From the NCBI GenBank assembly GCA_937969105.1, contig CALBUZ010000051.1, positions 1 to 11,221 of the forward strand: a DNA stretch of 11,221 nucleotides, written 5' to 3'. A program made the position numbers and the translations under genes. A model generated the notes under the pieces. It ran no database searches. It saw only the letters and a program-made list of their open reading frames with translations, and was not told the origin of the DNA. This document shows positions 1 to 6,801 of the stretch, piece by piece; positions within the stretch are counted from its first letter, which is position 1, and each line of letters starts with the position of its first letter. This DNA comes from an uncultured Collinsella sp. Its GTDB lineage: Bacteria; Actinomycetota; Coriobacteriia; Coriobacteriales; Coriobacteriaceae.

Positions 1-14
1 TCGCGAGTTCCGCA

Positions 15-51
15 CGCAAAGGAAAGCACTTAATGTGCTTTCCGTCTTGCG
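15..51. repeat. Inverted repeat (long hairpin) at the window start
   Basis: A perfect 9-bp stem (GGAAAGCAC at 21-29 with GTGCTTTCC at 35-43) encloses a TTAAT loop. A second 5-bp stem outside it (CGCAA at 15-19 with TTGCG at 47-51) is separated by a 1/3-base internal loop. No clear T-run follows on either strand; only GTCTT follows on + and TTTGCG on -. It could be a weak terminator for an upstream gene or a structured RNA element. The upstream gene's end cannot be placed in this window. The pairing is seen directly; the function is a guess. Confidence 0.5.
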
Positions 52-95
52 CAGGACTGTAGAGCAGCAAACTTAACTCACCCCGGCCCCCGATG

Positions 96-135
96 GCCCC
101 AGACCGGCGGGATAGACCGGTTCAGATGGGGCTTT
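96..135 (+). terminator. Possible terminator or structured leader hairpin
   Basis: GCCCCA (96-101) pairs with TGGGGC (127-132). Inside it GACCGG (102-107) pairs with CCGGTT (117-122, one G-T wobble), leaving a 4-base bulge at 123-126 and a 9-base loop. Only TTT follows before the run breaks, so termination would be inefficient. It may end the transcript of the gene left of the window, or act as an attenuator or leader structure for rnj. The base pairing is seen in the sequence; the role is inferred. Confidence 0.35.
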
Positions 136-145
136 GATGCATGGG

Positions 146-174
146 TGGTCTGTTGTTGTGCGAATGGGTATCAT
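146..174 (+). promoter_or_regulatory. Weak candidate promoter for the rnj cluster
   Basis: TGGTCT (146-151) and TATCAT (169-174) lie 17 bases apart. The -10 is a 5/6 match to TATAAT, but the -35 is poor. It is the best-spaced pair I found in the 293 bases before rnj. The cluster may instead be read from a promoter left of the window. Confidence 0.2.
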
Positions 175-250
175 ACTGTGGTTACTGCATCGACTCTGTG
201 ATGCATTGTTGTACGTTCCCGGCGGCCGGTTTGCCAGAAGCGCCCCGTCG

Positions 251-285
251 GTTGTTCCAGACCCGTTTCGAAGAAAGGAAACAAC
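251..285 (+). promoter_or_regulatory. Hairpin covering the rnj ribosome binding site
   Basis: GTTGTTCC (251-258) pairs with GGAAACAAC (277-285), with one bulged A. Inside the loop TTTC (266-269) can pair with GAAA (273-276). Together these pairings bury the only good Shine-Dalgarno sequence (AAAGGA, 274-279) ahead of the rnj ATG at 294. The Shine-Dalgarno to start distance is long (14 bases). The pairing suggests translational control of RNase J, but it is untested. Confidence 0.4.
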
Positions 286-293
286 ACTCACCT

Positions 294-1964
294 ATGGCAG
301 CTAAAAAATCATCTCCCTTGAAGATCATCCCGCTCGGCGGCCTTGATGGCATCGGCAAGAACATGACGGTCTTCGAGTGCGGCGACGACATGGTGCTCGT
401 CGACGCCGGCCTCATGTTCCCCGATGATTCCCAGCCCGGTATCGATCTGGTGCTTCCGGATTACACCTACGTTCTGGAGAACGAGGAAAAGCTCCGCGGC
501 ATCATCGTCACTCACGGCCACGAGGACCACACCGGTTCGCTTCCGTATCTGCTGCAGGATCTCAACAACAAGGTGCCCATCTTCTCGAGCAAGCTGACGC
601 TTGGCTTCATCGAGGGCAAGCTCTCCGAGTTCCGTATTCGTGCACCCAAGTTCCGTGAGGTCAAGGGCGGCAGCCACGTCAATCTCGGTGGCATCTCGCT
701 CGACTTCTTCTCGATGACGCACTCCATCCCGGGCGCTCTGGGCGTGTTTATCCGCACCAACCAGGGCACCGTTATGCACACCGGCGACTTTAAGCTCGAC
801 CAGACGCCCATCGATGGCGTCACGCCCGACTATGCCGCCATCAGCCGCTTTGCCAAGCAGGGCATCGATCTGCTGCTGTCCGACTCCACCAACGCCACGG
901 TTCCTGGCTTTACCAAGTCCGAGGCCGAGGTTGGCCCCAATCTGCTGCATGCCATCAAGAATGCTCCGGGCCGCGTGTTCGTCGCGTCGTTCTCGAGCCA
1001 CATCCATCGTCTGCAGCAGATCTGCGACGCTGCCCGCAAGTGCGGCCGCAAGGTCGTCGTGACCGGTCGTTCCATGCTCACCAACACCCGCGTGGCGCGC
1101 GAGCTCGGTTATCTCAACATCGATGATGCCGATATCCTCGATGCCTTCGATATTGATAACCTGCCCGACGATAAGATCGTCGTCATGTGCACCGGTTCGC
1201 AGGGCGAGCCTCTGTCGGCCCTTTCGCGCATGGCTAACGGCGAGCACAAGACGCTTTCCATTCACGAGGGCGATACCGTCATCCTCTCGGCAACGCCGGT
1301 CCCCGGTAACGAGAAGGCCGTTCAGCAGGTCGTTAACAGCTTGGCCAAGCTTGGCTGCGACGTGTGGGATAAGAACCGTGCCCTCGTTCACGTCTCGGGT
1401 CACGGTAGTCAGGAGGAGCTCAAGCTCCTGATGGCCATGGCCAAGCCTACGTACTTTATGCCGGTTCACGGCGAGGCCGTACATCTGCGCGCCCATGCTC
1501 AGCTTGCCCGTAAGATGGGCATCAAGGACGATCATATCTTTATCCTCGACAACGGAGATACGCTCGAGATGCGTGGCGGTATCGTCAAGCGCGGTACGCC
1601 CGTCGAGTCTGGCGTCGTCTACGTCGACGGACTGCGCATCGGCGATACCGACCCTATCGTTCTGCGCGATCGTCAGAAGCTTGCCAACGACGGTATGGTC
1701 ACGGCTGTTGCTATCGTCTCGCTCAAGCACAAGAAGATCGAGGCCATCGAGTTCTCGGGCCGCGGCGTCTCCTTTGCCATCGACGACCAGTTCTCCGAGG
1801 ACGCCTCGGCGTCCATCATGAAGACGATCGAGAAGGGCAAGTTCAGCTTTACGAGCAGCGGTTCCGATGCCATTCGCAAGGCCGTGCGCGACTCGCTCTC
1901 TAACTTTATCTGGAGCCGTACGCGCACTCGTCCGATGATCATCCCGGTCGTCATGGAGGTTTAG
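294..1964 (+). CDS. rnj: Ribonuclease J (metallo-beta-lactamase endo/5'-exoribonuclease)
   Basis: This 556-residue protein has the usual RNase J length (about 555). RNase J degrades and matures mRNA and rRNA in the cytoplasm, using two metal ions, as both an endonuclease and a 5'-3' exonuclease. Metal-ligand motifs of the metallo-beta-lactamase/beta-CASP family are in order: HGHEDH at residues 74-79, H143 in MTHSIP, D165 in TGDFK, and H392 in the VHGE motif. The beta-CASP section includes SDSTN (196-200), CTGSQGEP (299-306) and SGHGSQEE (368-375). A C-terminal domain follows and the end is intact. I chose ATG 294 because the protein then starts just before the conserved KIIPLGGLDGIGKN segment, with AAAGGA upstream. 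An in-frame start at 141 would add 51 residues that do not look like RNase J. Its last codons hold the Shine-Dalgarno sequence of ftsK, so the two are probably coupled. The family call is very secure; J1 versus J2 is not meaningful with one copy visible. Confidence 0.97.
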   Translation: MAAKKSSPLKIIPLGGLDGIGKNMTVFECGDDMVLVDAGLMFPDDSQPGIDLVLPDYTYVLENEEKLRGIIVTHGHEDHTGSLPYLLQDLNNKVPIFSSKLTLGFIEGKLSEFRIRAPKFREVKGGSHVNLGGISLDFFSMTHSIPGALGVFIRTNQGTVMHTGDFKLDQTPIDGVTPDYAAISRFAKQGIDLLLSDSTNATVPGFTKSEAEVGPNLLHAIKNAPGRVFVASFSSHIHRLQQICDAARKCGRKVVVTGRSMLTNTRVARELGYLNIDDADILDAFDIDNLPDDKIVVMCTGSQGEPLSALSRMANGEHKTLSIHEGDTVILSATPVPGNEKAVQQVVNSLAKLGCDVWDKNRALVHVSGHGSQEELKLLMAMAKPTYFMPVHGEAVHLRAHAQLARKMGIKDDHIFILDNGDTLEMRGGIVKRGTPVESGVVYVDGLRIGDTDPIVLRDRQKLANDGMVTAVAIVSLKHKKIEAIEFSGRGVSFAIDDQFSEDASASIMKTIEKGKFSFTSSGSDAIRKAVRDSLSNFIWSRTRTRPMIIPVVMEV

Positions 1965-1965
1965 C

Positions 1966-4746
1966 TTGGCGCGCGGATCTGCACAAAACGCCAAAGGCAA
2001 TAAAGCCAACAACCAACCGGCATCTGCTAAGGGTGCCGGTTCCCATCTTCGTGCCAATAAGGGCCACGAGGCCGAGTTCGACGATTTTGAGCCCCTGGTC
2101 GAGCCTTCGGCCAACCGCGATATCGCCGGCGTGATCATTGCCGTTTTGGCGATTGCGTCCTTCATTGCCGTGATTTCGCCGGCGACCGCACCCGTTACGG
2201 CTGCGGTTGCCGGTTTCTACCACCTGGGCTTTGGTCTGGGCGCCTACGTGCTGCCGATCGTCATTTTGCTGTTTGCCGTCACACTCTTTTTAGGCGAGGA
2301 CTCGCCGCTCAACGTGCGCTCTGTTGCGGGCGGTGCCGTGGTCTTTATCGCCGTCGTCTCCATTCTGTCGCTGATGGTGCCGGGTACGAGCGACTCGTGC
2401 GACCTTATGTTCACGCCGCAAAACCTGTCCGCCTCGGGTGGCTATATCGGTGCGTTTATTGCGAGCGCGCTGCAGAATGCCCTGGGTAAGCCCATCGCGA
2501 TGGTGGTCCTGTTGGGTCTGGCCGTCGTGGGCTTTGTCATCATCGGTTTTTCGGTGGGCGGCGTTTTGCGCTCTGCCCGCGACCGTGCGGCCGATTTTGC
2601 CGAGCGCCGTCGTGCCGACGTCAACGCGAGCCCCTGGGGTGACGACGAAGCCCTGTCGGTGCCCGGCGTTGCCCGTCCGCACCTGAGCATTCTTCGTCAA
2701 AAGGGCTCCGATTCTGCCGTGACCACGGTTATAGGCAACGATGACGACTCGGTTTTGGACGATGACGACGAGGACGAGGATCCATTTGTCGACGTGTCCG
2801 ATGCCGTGGAGGCCGAGCGCGCTAAGACGACGCTGCTGCCGCGCCGTCATGCCAAGAAGGGCAAGACGGCCCCCAAGCTCAATACGAGTGAGCCCGACCC
2901 GTCTTGGTCCGAGAGCGAGATTGAGCTTACCGAGGGCGATGACGAGGACGACGAGGCTCCGATCGAGACCGCCAAGACGACCTTGCTGCCGCGCCGCCAT
3001 GCCAGGCGCGGCCAGGTGACCGGCCAGCTTTCGATGGAGGACGATCTGGACAAGGTCGACGAGTCCGAGCCGCCGTTTGCCGTGAATCCCGTCTCGGCCG
3101 CCCCTCAAATCCCTGATTTCCTCAAGCATCCCAAGGTTGCCGATGCGCCTGTTGTGAGCGCTGCCGAGGCGTCTACTTCGAGCGATGGGGGAGCGGACAA
3201 TGCCCCCGCGGATAAAGAGGGCGAAGAAGAGGACGGCCTCAAGCTTCCGCCGCTCGAAATCCTGCATGCAAACCCTCAGTCCGCTTCTGCCGCGTCTTCG
3301 GACAAGGAGCTGGAACAGACCGCCGAGTCGTTGCAGTCAACGTTGCTTGAGTTTGGCCGTAGCGCTCGCGTGGTCGGCTGGATTGCCGGTCCCACGGTGA
3401 CGACCTTTAAGCTGCAGCCCGGCGAGGGCGAGCGCGTGAGCAAGATTTCGAGCCTTGAGGACGACATCGCGCTGTCGCTCGCTGCTCAGTCCGTGCGTAT
3501 CTTTGCGCCGATTCCCGGCACCTCGCTCGTGGGTATCGAGATCCCCAATCGCAAGCGTCAGAACGTCAACTTGGGCGACGTGTTGCCCTATGTTAAGGGC
3601 GGTCCGCTCGAACTTGCCATCGGCCGCGATGCAGAGGGCACGCCGGTCGTCGCCGACCTCGCCAAGATGCCCCACCTGCTGATCGCCGGTACCACGGGTT
3701 CCGGCAAGTCGGTCATGATCAACTCCATCATCACGACCCTGCTCATGCGTGCGCTCCCCGAGGACGTTCGCCTGATCATGGTCGACCCCAAGCGCGTCGA
3801 GCTCGCGGGCTATAACGGCCTGCCTCATCTTTACGTGCCCGTAGTGACCGAGCCCAAGCAGGCCGCGAGTGCCTTGCAGTGGGCGGTGTCCGAGATGGAG
3901 CGCCGCCTGAAGGTCTTCGAGCGCCTTAACGTACGCAAGATCTCGACCTATAACGAAAAGCAGGCCGCCGGCGAGTTTGAGCATTACGATAACCCACCGC
4001 AAAAGATGCCCTACCTGGTCATCATCATCGACGAGCTTTCGGACCTGATGATGGTTGCCGGTAAGGACGTCGAGGCGTCGATTGTGCGTATCGCCCAGCT
4101 GGGCCGTGCCGCCGGTATCCACCTTATCGTGGCGACCCAACGTCCGAGCTCTAACGTGGTGACGGGTCTCATCAAGGCAAACATTACCAACCGTATCGCC
4201 TTTAACGTCGCAACGGGCATCGACTCCCGCGTCATCATCGACCAGATGGGTGCCGAAAAGCTCACCGGCTTGGGTGACATGCTGTTCTCAAAGGTCGACT
4301 GGGGCAAGCCCCGCCGTATCCAGGGCTGCTTTGTTTCGGATGACGAGATTAACGAGATTGTCGAGTTCGTCAAGTCGCAAAGTGAGCCCGACTACCATGA
4401 GGAGATCCTGTCGGCTGTGGCACCTGCCTCCATGTCCATGGCAGGTGGAGGCGGCATCGTGCGCACCGGCGTTGCCGAGCCTCAGGACGACGATCCGCTT
4501 ATCTGGGAAGCCGCTCATATTGTGGTGGAATCGCAGCTGGGCTCCACATCTGGCCTGCAACGCCGCCTGAAGGTTGGCTATGCGCGCGCCGGGCGTATTA
4601 TGGACATGCTGGAAGAAAAGGGTGTCGTCGGACCGCCCGACGGTTCCAAGCCGCGCGAGGTCCTGCTGGATGAAGAAGGCCTTGCCGCGCTGGAATCCGT
4701 CGACGCCGAGATGGCACGTGAAGATCGTGAGTTTGGAGGATTCTGA
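1966..4746 (+). CDS. ftsK: DNA translocase FtsK/SpoIIIE
   Basis: The 926-residue membrane-anchored ATPase pumps chromosomal DNA through the closing septum and helps resolve dimers. Four hydrophobic segments lie at about residues 54-72, 88-110, 117-138 and 176-199. A disordered, acidic linker (about 205-440) follows. The motor has Walker A GTTGSGKS (575-582), Walker B ending in DE (689-690) and the ATQRPS motif (723-728). A C-terminal winged-helix gamma domain (about 842-905, containing GYARAGRIMDMLEE) reads polar DNA sequences. The start is TTG at 1966, one base after the rnj stop, with GGAGG at 1955-1959 six bases before it. No in-frame ATG or GTG has a comparable site. The gene ends in TGATG, overlapping the next start. 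The linker carries an exact 11-residue duplication, AKTTLLPRRHA at 286-296 and 336-346. The family call is certain; use at division rather than sporulation is inferred from the likely lineage. Confidence 0.96.
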   Translation: MARGSAQNAKGNKANNQPASAKGAGSHLRANKGHEAEFDDFEPLVEPSANRDIAGVIIAVLAIASFIAVISPATAPVTAAVAGFYHLGFGLGAYVLPIVILLFAVTLFLGEDSPLNVRSVAGGAVVFIAVVSILSLMVPGTSDSCDLMFTPQNLSASGGYIGAFIASALQNALGKPIAMVVLLGLAVVGFVIIGFSVGGVLRSARDRAADFAERRRADVNASPWGDDEALSVPGVARPHLSILRQKGSDSAVTTVIGNDDDSVLDDDDEDEDPFVDVSDAVEAERAKTTLLPRRHAKKGKTAPKLNTSEPDPSWSESEIELTEGDDEDDEAPIETAKTTLLPRRHARRGQVTGQLSMEDDLDKVDESEPPFAVNPVSAAPQIPDFLKHPKVADAPVVSAAEASTSSDGGADNAPADKEGEEEDGLKLPPLEILHANPQSASAASSDKELEQTAESLQSTLLEFGRSARVVGWIAGPTVTTFKLQPGEGERVSKISSLEDDIALSLAAQSVRIFAPIPGTSLVGIEIPNRKRQNVNLGDVLPYVKGGPLELAIGRDAEGTPVVADLAKMPHLLIAGTTGSGKSVMINSIITTLLMRALPEDVRLIMVDPKRVELAGYNGLPHLYVPVVTEPKQAASALQWAVSEMERRLKVFERLNVRKISTYNEKQAAGEFEHYDNPPQKMPYLVIIIDELSDLMMVAGKDVEASIVRIAQLGRAAGIHLIVATQRPSSNVVTGLIKANITNRIAFNVATGIDSRVIIDQMGAEKLTGLGDMLFSKVDWGKPRRIQGCFVSDDEINEIVEFVKSQSEPDYHEEILSAVAPASMSMAGGGGIVRTGVAEPQDDDPLIWEAAHIVVESQLGSTSGLQRRLKVGYARAGRIMDMLEEKGVVGPPDGSKPREVLLDEEGLAALESVDAEMAREDREFGGF
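2821..3003 (+). repeat. Duplicated 11-residue motif in the FtsK linker
   Basis: AKTTLLPRRHA is encoded at 2821-2853 and again at 2971-3003, 150 bases apart and in the same frame. Each copy is followed by a basic KKGK or RRGQ and preceded by an Asp/Glu-rich run. The two DNA copies differ at four bases, all synonymous. So the protein motif, not the DNA, appears to be kept. Confidence 0.85.
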
Positions 4747-4748
4747 TG
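4735..4748 (+). promoter_or_regulatory. Ribosome binding site and TGATG coupling to ftsK
   Basis: GGAGGA (4735-4740) stands five bases before ATG 4746. The ftsK stop TGA (4744-4746) shares its A with this ATG. The arrangement fixes the start of the RodZ-like gene and implies translational coupling. Confidence 0.9.
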
Positions 4749-6251
4749 GCTGCACGCTTTGGTGACATGCTGCTCGAGCAGCGTCGCCGAATGGGCCTTT
4801 CCATTCAGCAGGTCGCCAACACCATCAAAATCAGGCCGCAGATCATCGAGTTTTTCGAGAATGGCAATTTTGCATCGATGCCTCCGCGCGGCTATGCGCA
4901 GGGCATGATTTCGAGCTATGCGCGCTTTTTGGGCCTCAATCCGCGTGAGGTCGTCAACGCTTATTTTGACGATCTGATGGAATATGAGCGCGAGACGTCG
5001 CAGCAGGGTGGTCGTTTTCAGGACGCCGCCGGCTACGTCAATTCGCGTTCCTCGGTCGACAACGGCCGCTTCCTGATGGTTCAGGGCGGGCGTTCGACGC
5101 GTTATGGCCAGCGCCCTCAGCAGGCTGGCTATGTTACCGAGACGGGTTCGAGCGAGGAGATTCGTTCCCAGCGCGATCGTTTTCGCAGCACGCCGGCGCC
5201 TGAGGAGCGCGCGCTCCCCGCTGCCCGCGGTGTCGCACGTGATCCTCGTGCCGGCTACGGCGATGGTGGTTATTCCGATCGCGGGTACCGTGGCGTTTCT
5301 TCCGGTCGTCCGCGCGGCGGCTATGCAGACGCCGATACTACGCAGGTGACGCCTCGCCTTCGATCTCAGTCGCAGACCTTTAGCCAGCGCTCCTCGGCAC
5401 CTCGTCCAGGCCAGCGCAACTACCAGGGTCGCGGCGAGCTCGCCCCCCGCTCGGGCCAGCGCAATATGCAGCGCCAGGGTAGCTATCGCGGCCGTTCCGA
5501 CAATAACCGCGGTCGTATGCCCCAAGGCGCTGGTCGCGGTGGTTCCAATCGTGGCCGCGGCGGTGGGCGTGCTCCCCAGAACAACGGTCTCGATCCACGT
5601 ATCGTTTACGCCGGTATCGGTGCCGTGGCGCTGCTGCTGATCGTGCTCATCGTGGTGCTCCTGCGTGGCTGTGGCTCCTCGGCGCCCGAGACGACGCCCG
5701 AGACGCCCGTTGCCACCAAGACAACGACTAAGAAGTCTTCCAAGAAGACCGAATCCGTCGATGAGGACACCGATGAGACGACGGACGAGTCGACCGATTC
5801 AGACGCCGCCAAGACAGCGGCCAAGAAGGAAGAGAACGAGGTCACAAAGGTCAAGATCTCCGTTGCCAAGGGCAAGACTGCATGGATTGAGGTCAAGGTT
5901 GATGGCAAGTCGGTCTATGGCGCCCAGGCGACCGGCCCCTTTGAGCAGGAATACACGCCCGAGTCCTCGATCGAGATCACCACGTCCAAGCCTTCCGATG
6001 TCACCGTTACCAAGAACGGCGAAAAGGTCCGCTACGACACTAAGACGTCGGGCGTGGCACGCGTGACGATCACTGTTCCCAAGAAGGAGACGACCGAGTC
6101 CAAGGACGGCGAGAGCGCTGACGGCACCGATGGCACCGAAAGTACCGACGGAACTGATGGAACCGATGCCCAGTCCACGGACGGCACTGATGACGCCACC
6201 GACGGGCAGATTACGCCCTATTCAGACGACTATTCGTACGATAGCTACTAA
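4746..6251 (+). CDS. RodZ-like HTH membrane protein with Arg-Gly-rich linker
   Basis: The 501-residue protein has RodZ/YmfM architecture: a cytoplasmic helix-turn-helix of the HTH_25 type (about residues 4-75, with LSIQQVANTIKIRPQIIEFFENG), one membrane segment (about 286-306), and an extracytoplasmic beta domain resembling the RodZ C-terminal domain DUF4115 (about 366-446). In E. coli, RodZ links MreB to the cell-wall elongation machinery through its HTH. The sequence itself cannot show MreB dependence here. Two parts are unusual. The cytoplasmic linker (about 161-275) is rich in Arg, Gly, Gln and Tyr with several RG and RGG motifs, and a Thr/Lys/Asp/Glu-rich stretch (about 314-366) follows the membrane. 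The C-terminus (456-487) is a low-complexity run of Thr-Asp-Gly units. The protein is longer than E. coli RodZ (about 337). Its position after ftsK and before pgsA matches ymfM in Bacillus. Domain layout is secure; the exact cellular role is inferred. Confidence 0.85.
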   Translation: MAARFGDMLLEQRRRMGLSIQQVANTIKIRPQIIEFFENGNFASMPPRGYAQGMISSYARFLGLNPREVVNAYFDDLMEYERETSQQGGRFQDAAGYVNSRSSVDNGRFLMVQGGRSTRYGQRPQQAGYVTETGSSEEIRSQRDRFRSTPAPEERALPAARGVARDPRAGYGDGGYSDRGYRGVSSGRPRGGYADADTTQVTPRLRSQSQTFSQRSSAPRPGQRNYQGRGELAPRSGQRNMQRQGSYRGRSDNNRGRMPQGAGRGGSNRGRGGGRAPQNNGLDPRIVYAGIGAVALLLIVLIVVLLRGCGSSAPETTPETPVATKTTTKKSSKKTESVDEDTDETTDESTDSDAAKTAAKKEENEVTKVKISVAKGKTAWIEVKVDGKSVYGAQATGPFEQEYTPESSIEITTSKPSDVTVTKNGEKVRYDTKTSGVARVTITVPKKETTESKDGESADGTDGTESTDGTDGTDAQSTDGTDDATDGQITPYSDDYSYDSY

Positions 6252-6264
6252 GCCGCTCGTAAGC

Positions 6265-6271
6265 GAAAGGA
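6265..6271 (+). promoter_or_regulatory. Ribosome binding site of the YajQ-family gene
   Basis: GAAAGGA lies six bases before ATG 6278, in the 26-base gap after the previous stop. No promoter or terminator fits in this gap. The same GAAAGGA appears before rimO (6783-6789) at a longer 12-base distance, so it seems to be the usual Shine-Dalgarno form of this genome. Confidence 0.8.
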
Positions 6272-6277
6272 TTAACC

Positions 6278-6775
6278 ATGGCTAAAGATTCCAGCTTCGA
6301 CGTCGTGTCCGAGGTCAATATGCAGGAGGTCGACAATGCCTTCCAGCAGACCACGCGCGAGATTTCCCAGCGCTATGACCTCAAGGACTCCGGCGCCACC
6401 ATCGAGCTTTCGAAGGGCGACAAGCTCTTTACGATCAACGCCCCGGCCGACTTTGTCTCCAAGCAGATCATCGATGTCCTGAGCTCCAAGCTCATCAAGC
6501 GCGGCATCGATCTTAAGGCCGTGTCTTGGGATGCGCCTCAGGCTGCATCGGGTGGTACCGTGCGCGTGCTCGGTCACATTGTCGAGGGCATCGACCAGAC
6601 GACTGCCAAGAAGATCAATAAGGACATTAAGGATCAGAAGCTCAAGGTCAAGGTGACGATTGAGGCCGACAAACTGCGTGTTTCCTCTGCTTCCAAGGAT
6701 GCGCTGCAGACCGTGATCCAGTTCCTGCGCGACCAGGACTACGGTCAGCCGCTGCAGTTCACCAATTACCGCTAA
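6278..6775 (+). CDS. YajQ-family (UPF0234) nucleotide-binding protein
   Basis: The 165-residue protein is full length for the YajQ family. It starts with the family hallmark MAKDSSFDVVSEVNMQEVDNA, followed by RYDLKDSGATIELS, and ends near FLRDQDYGQPLQFTNYR. Known members are small cytoplasmic proteins with two ferredoxin-like halves that bind nucleotides or RNA. A Xanthomonas member binds cyclic di-GMP and acts with a transcription factor. Whether that holds here cannot be told from sequence. There is no signal peptide or membrane segment. It lies between the RodZ-like gene and rimO in the same transcript. The family is certain; the function is open. Confidence 0.93.
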   Translation: MAKDSSFDVVSEVNMQEVDNAFQQTTREISQRYDLKDSGATIELSKGDKLFTINAPADFVSKQIIDVLSSKLIKRGIDLKAVSWDAPQAASGGTVRVLGHIVEGIDQTTAKKINKDIKDQKLKVKVTIEADKLRVSSASKDALQTVIQFLRDQDYGQPLQFTNYR

Positions 6776-6801
6776 TTCATTCGAAAGGACCACTCTCCAA
6801 C

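Noticed and set aside
141..293. In-frame ATG at 141 that would extend RNase J by 51 residues.
   Set aside because: The added residues are Cys-rich and unlike RNase J, the start has no Shine-Dalgarno, and ATG 294 gives the normal family length.
309..2165. A 618-codon open frame on the - strand, opposite rnj and the start of ftsK.
   Set aside because: It is fully antisense to a certain gene, has a biased shadow-like composition (rich in Asp, Leu, Arg, Gly, His), and resembles no family. GC-rich codon bias creates such frames.
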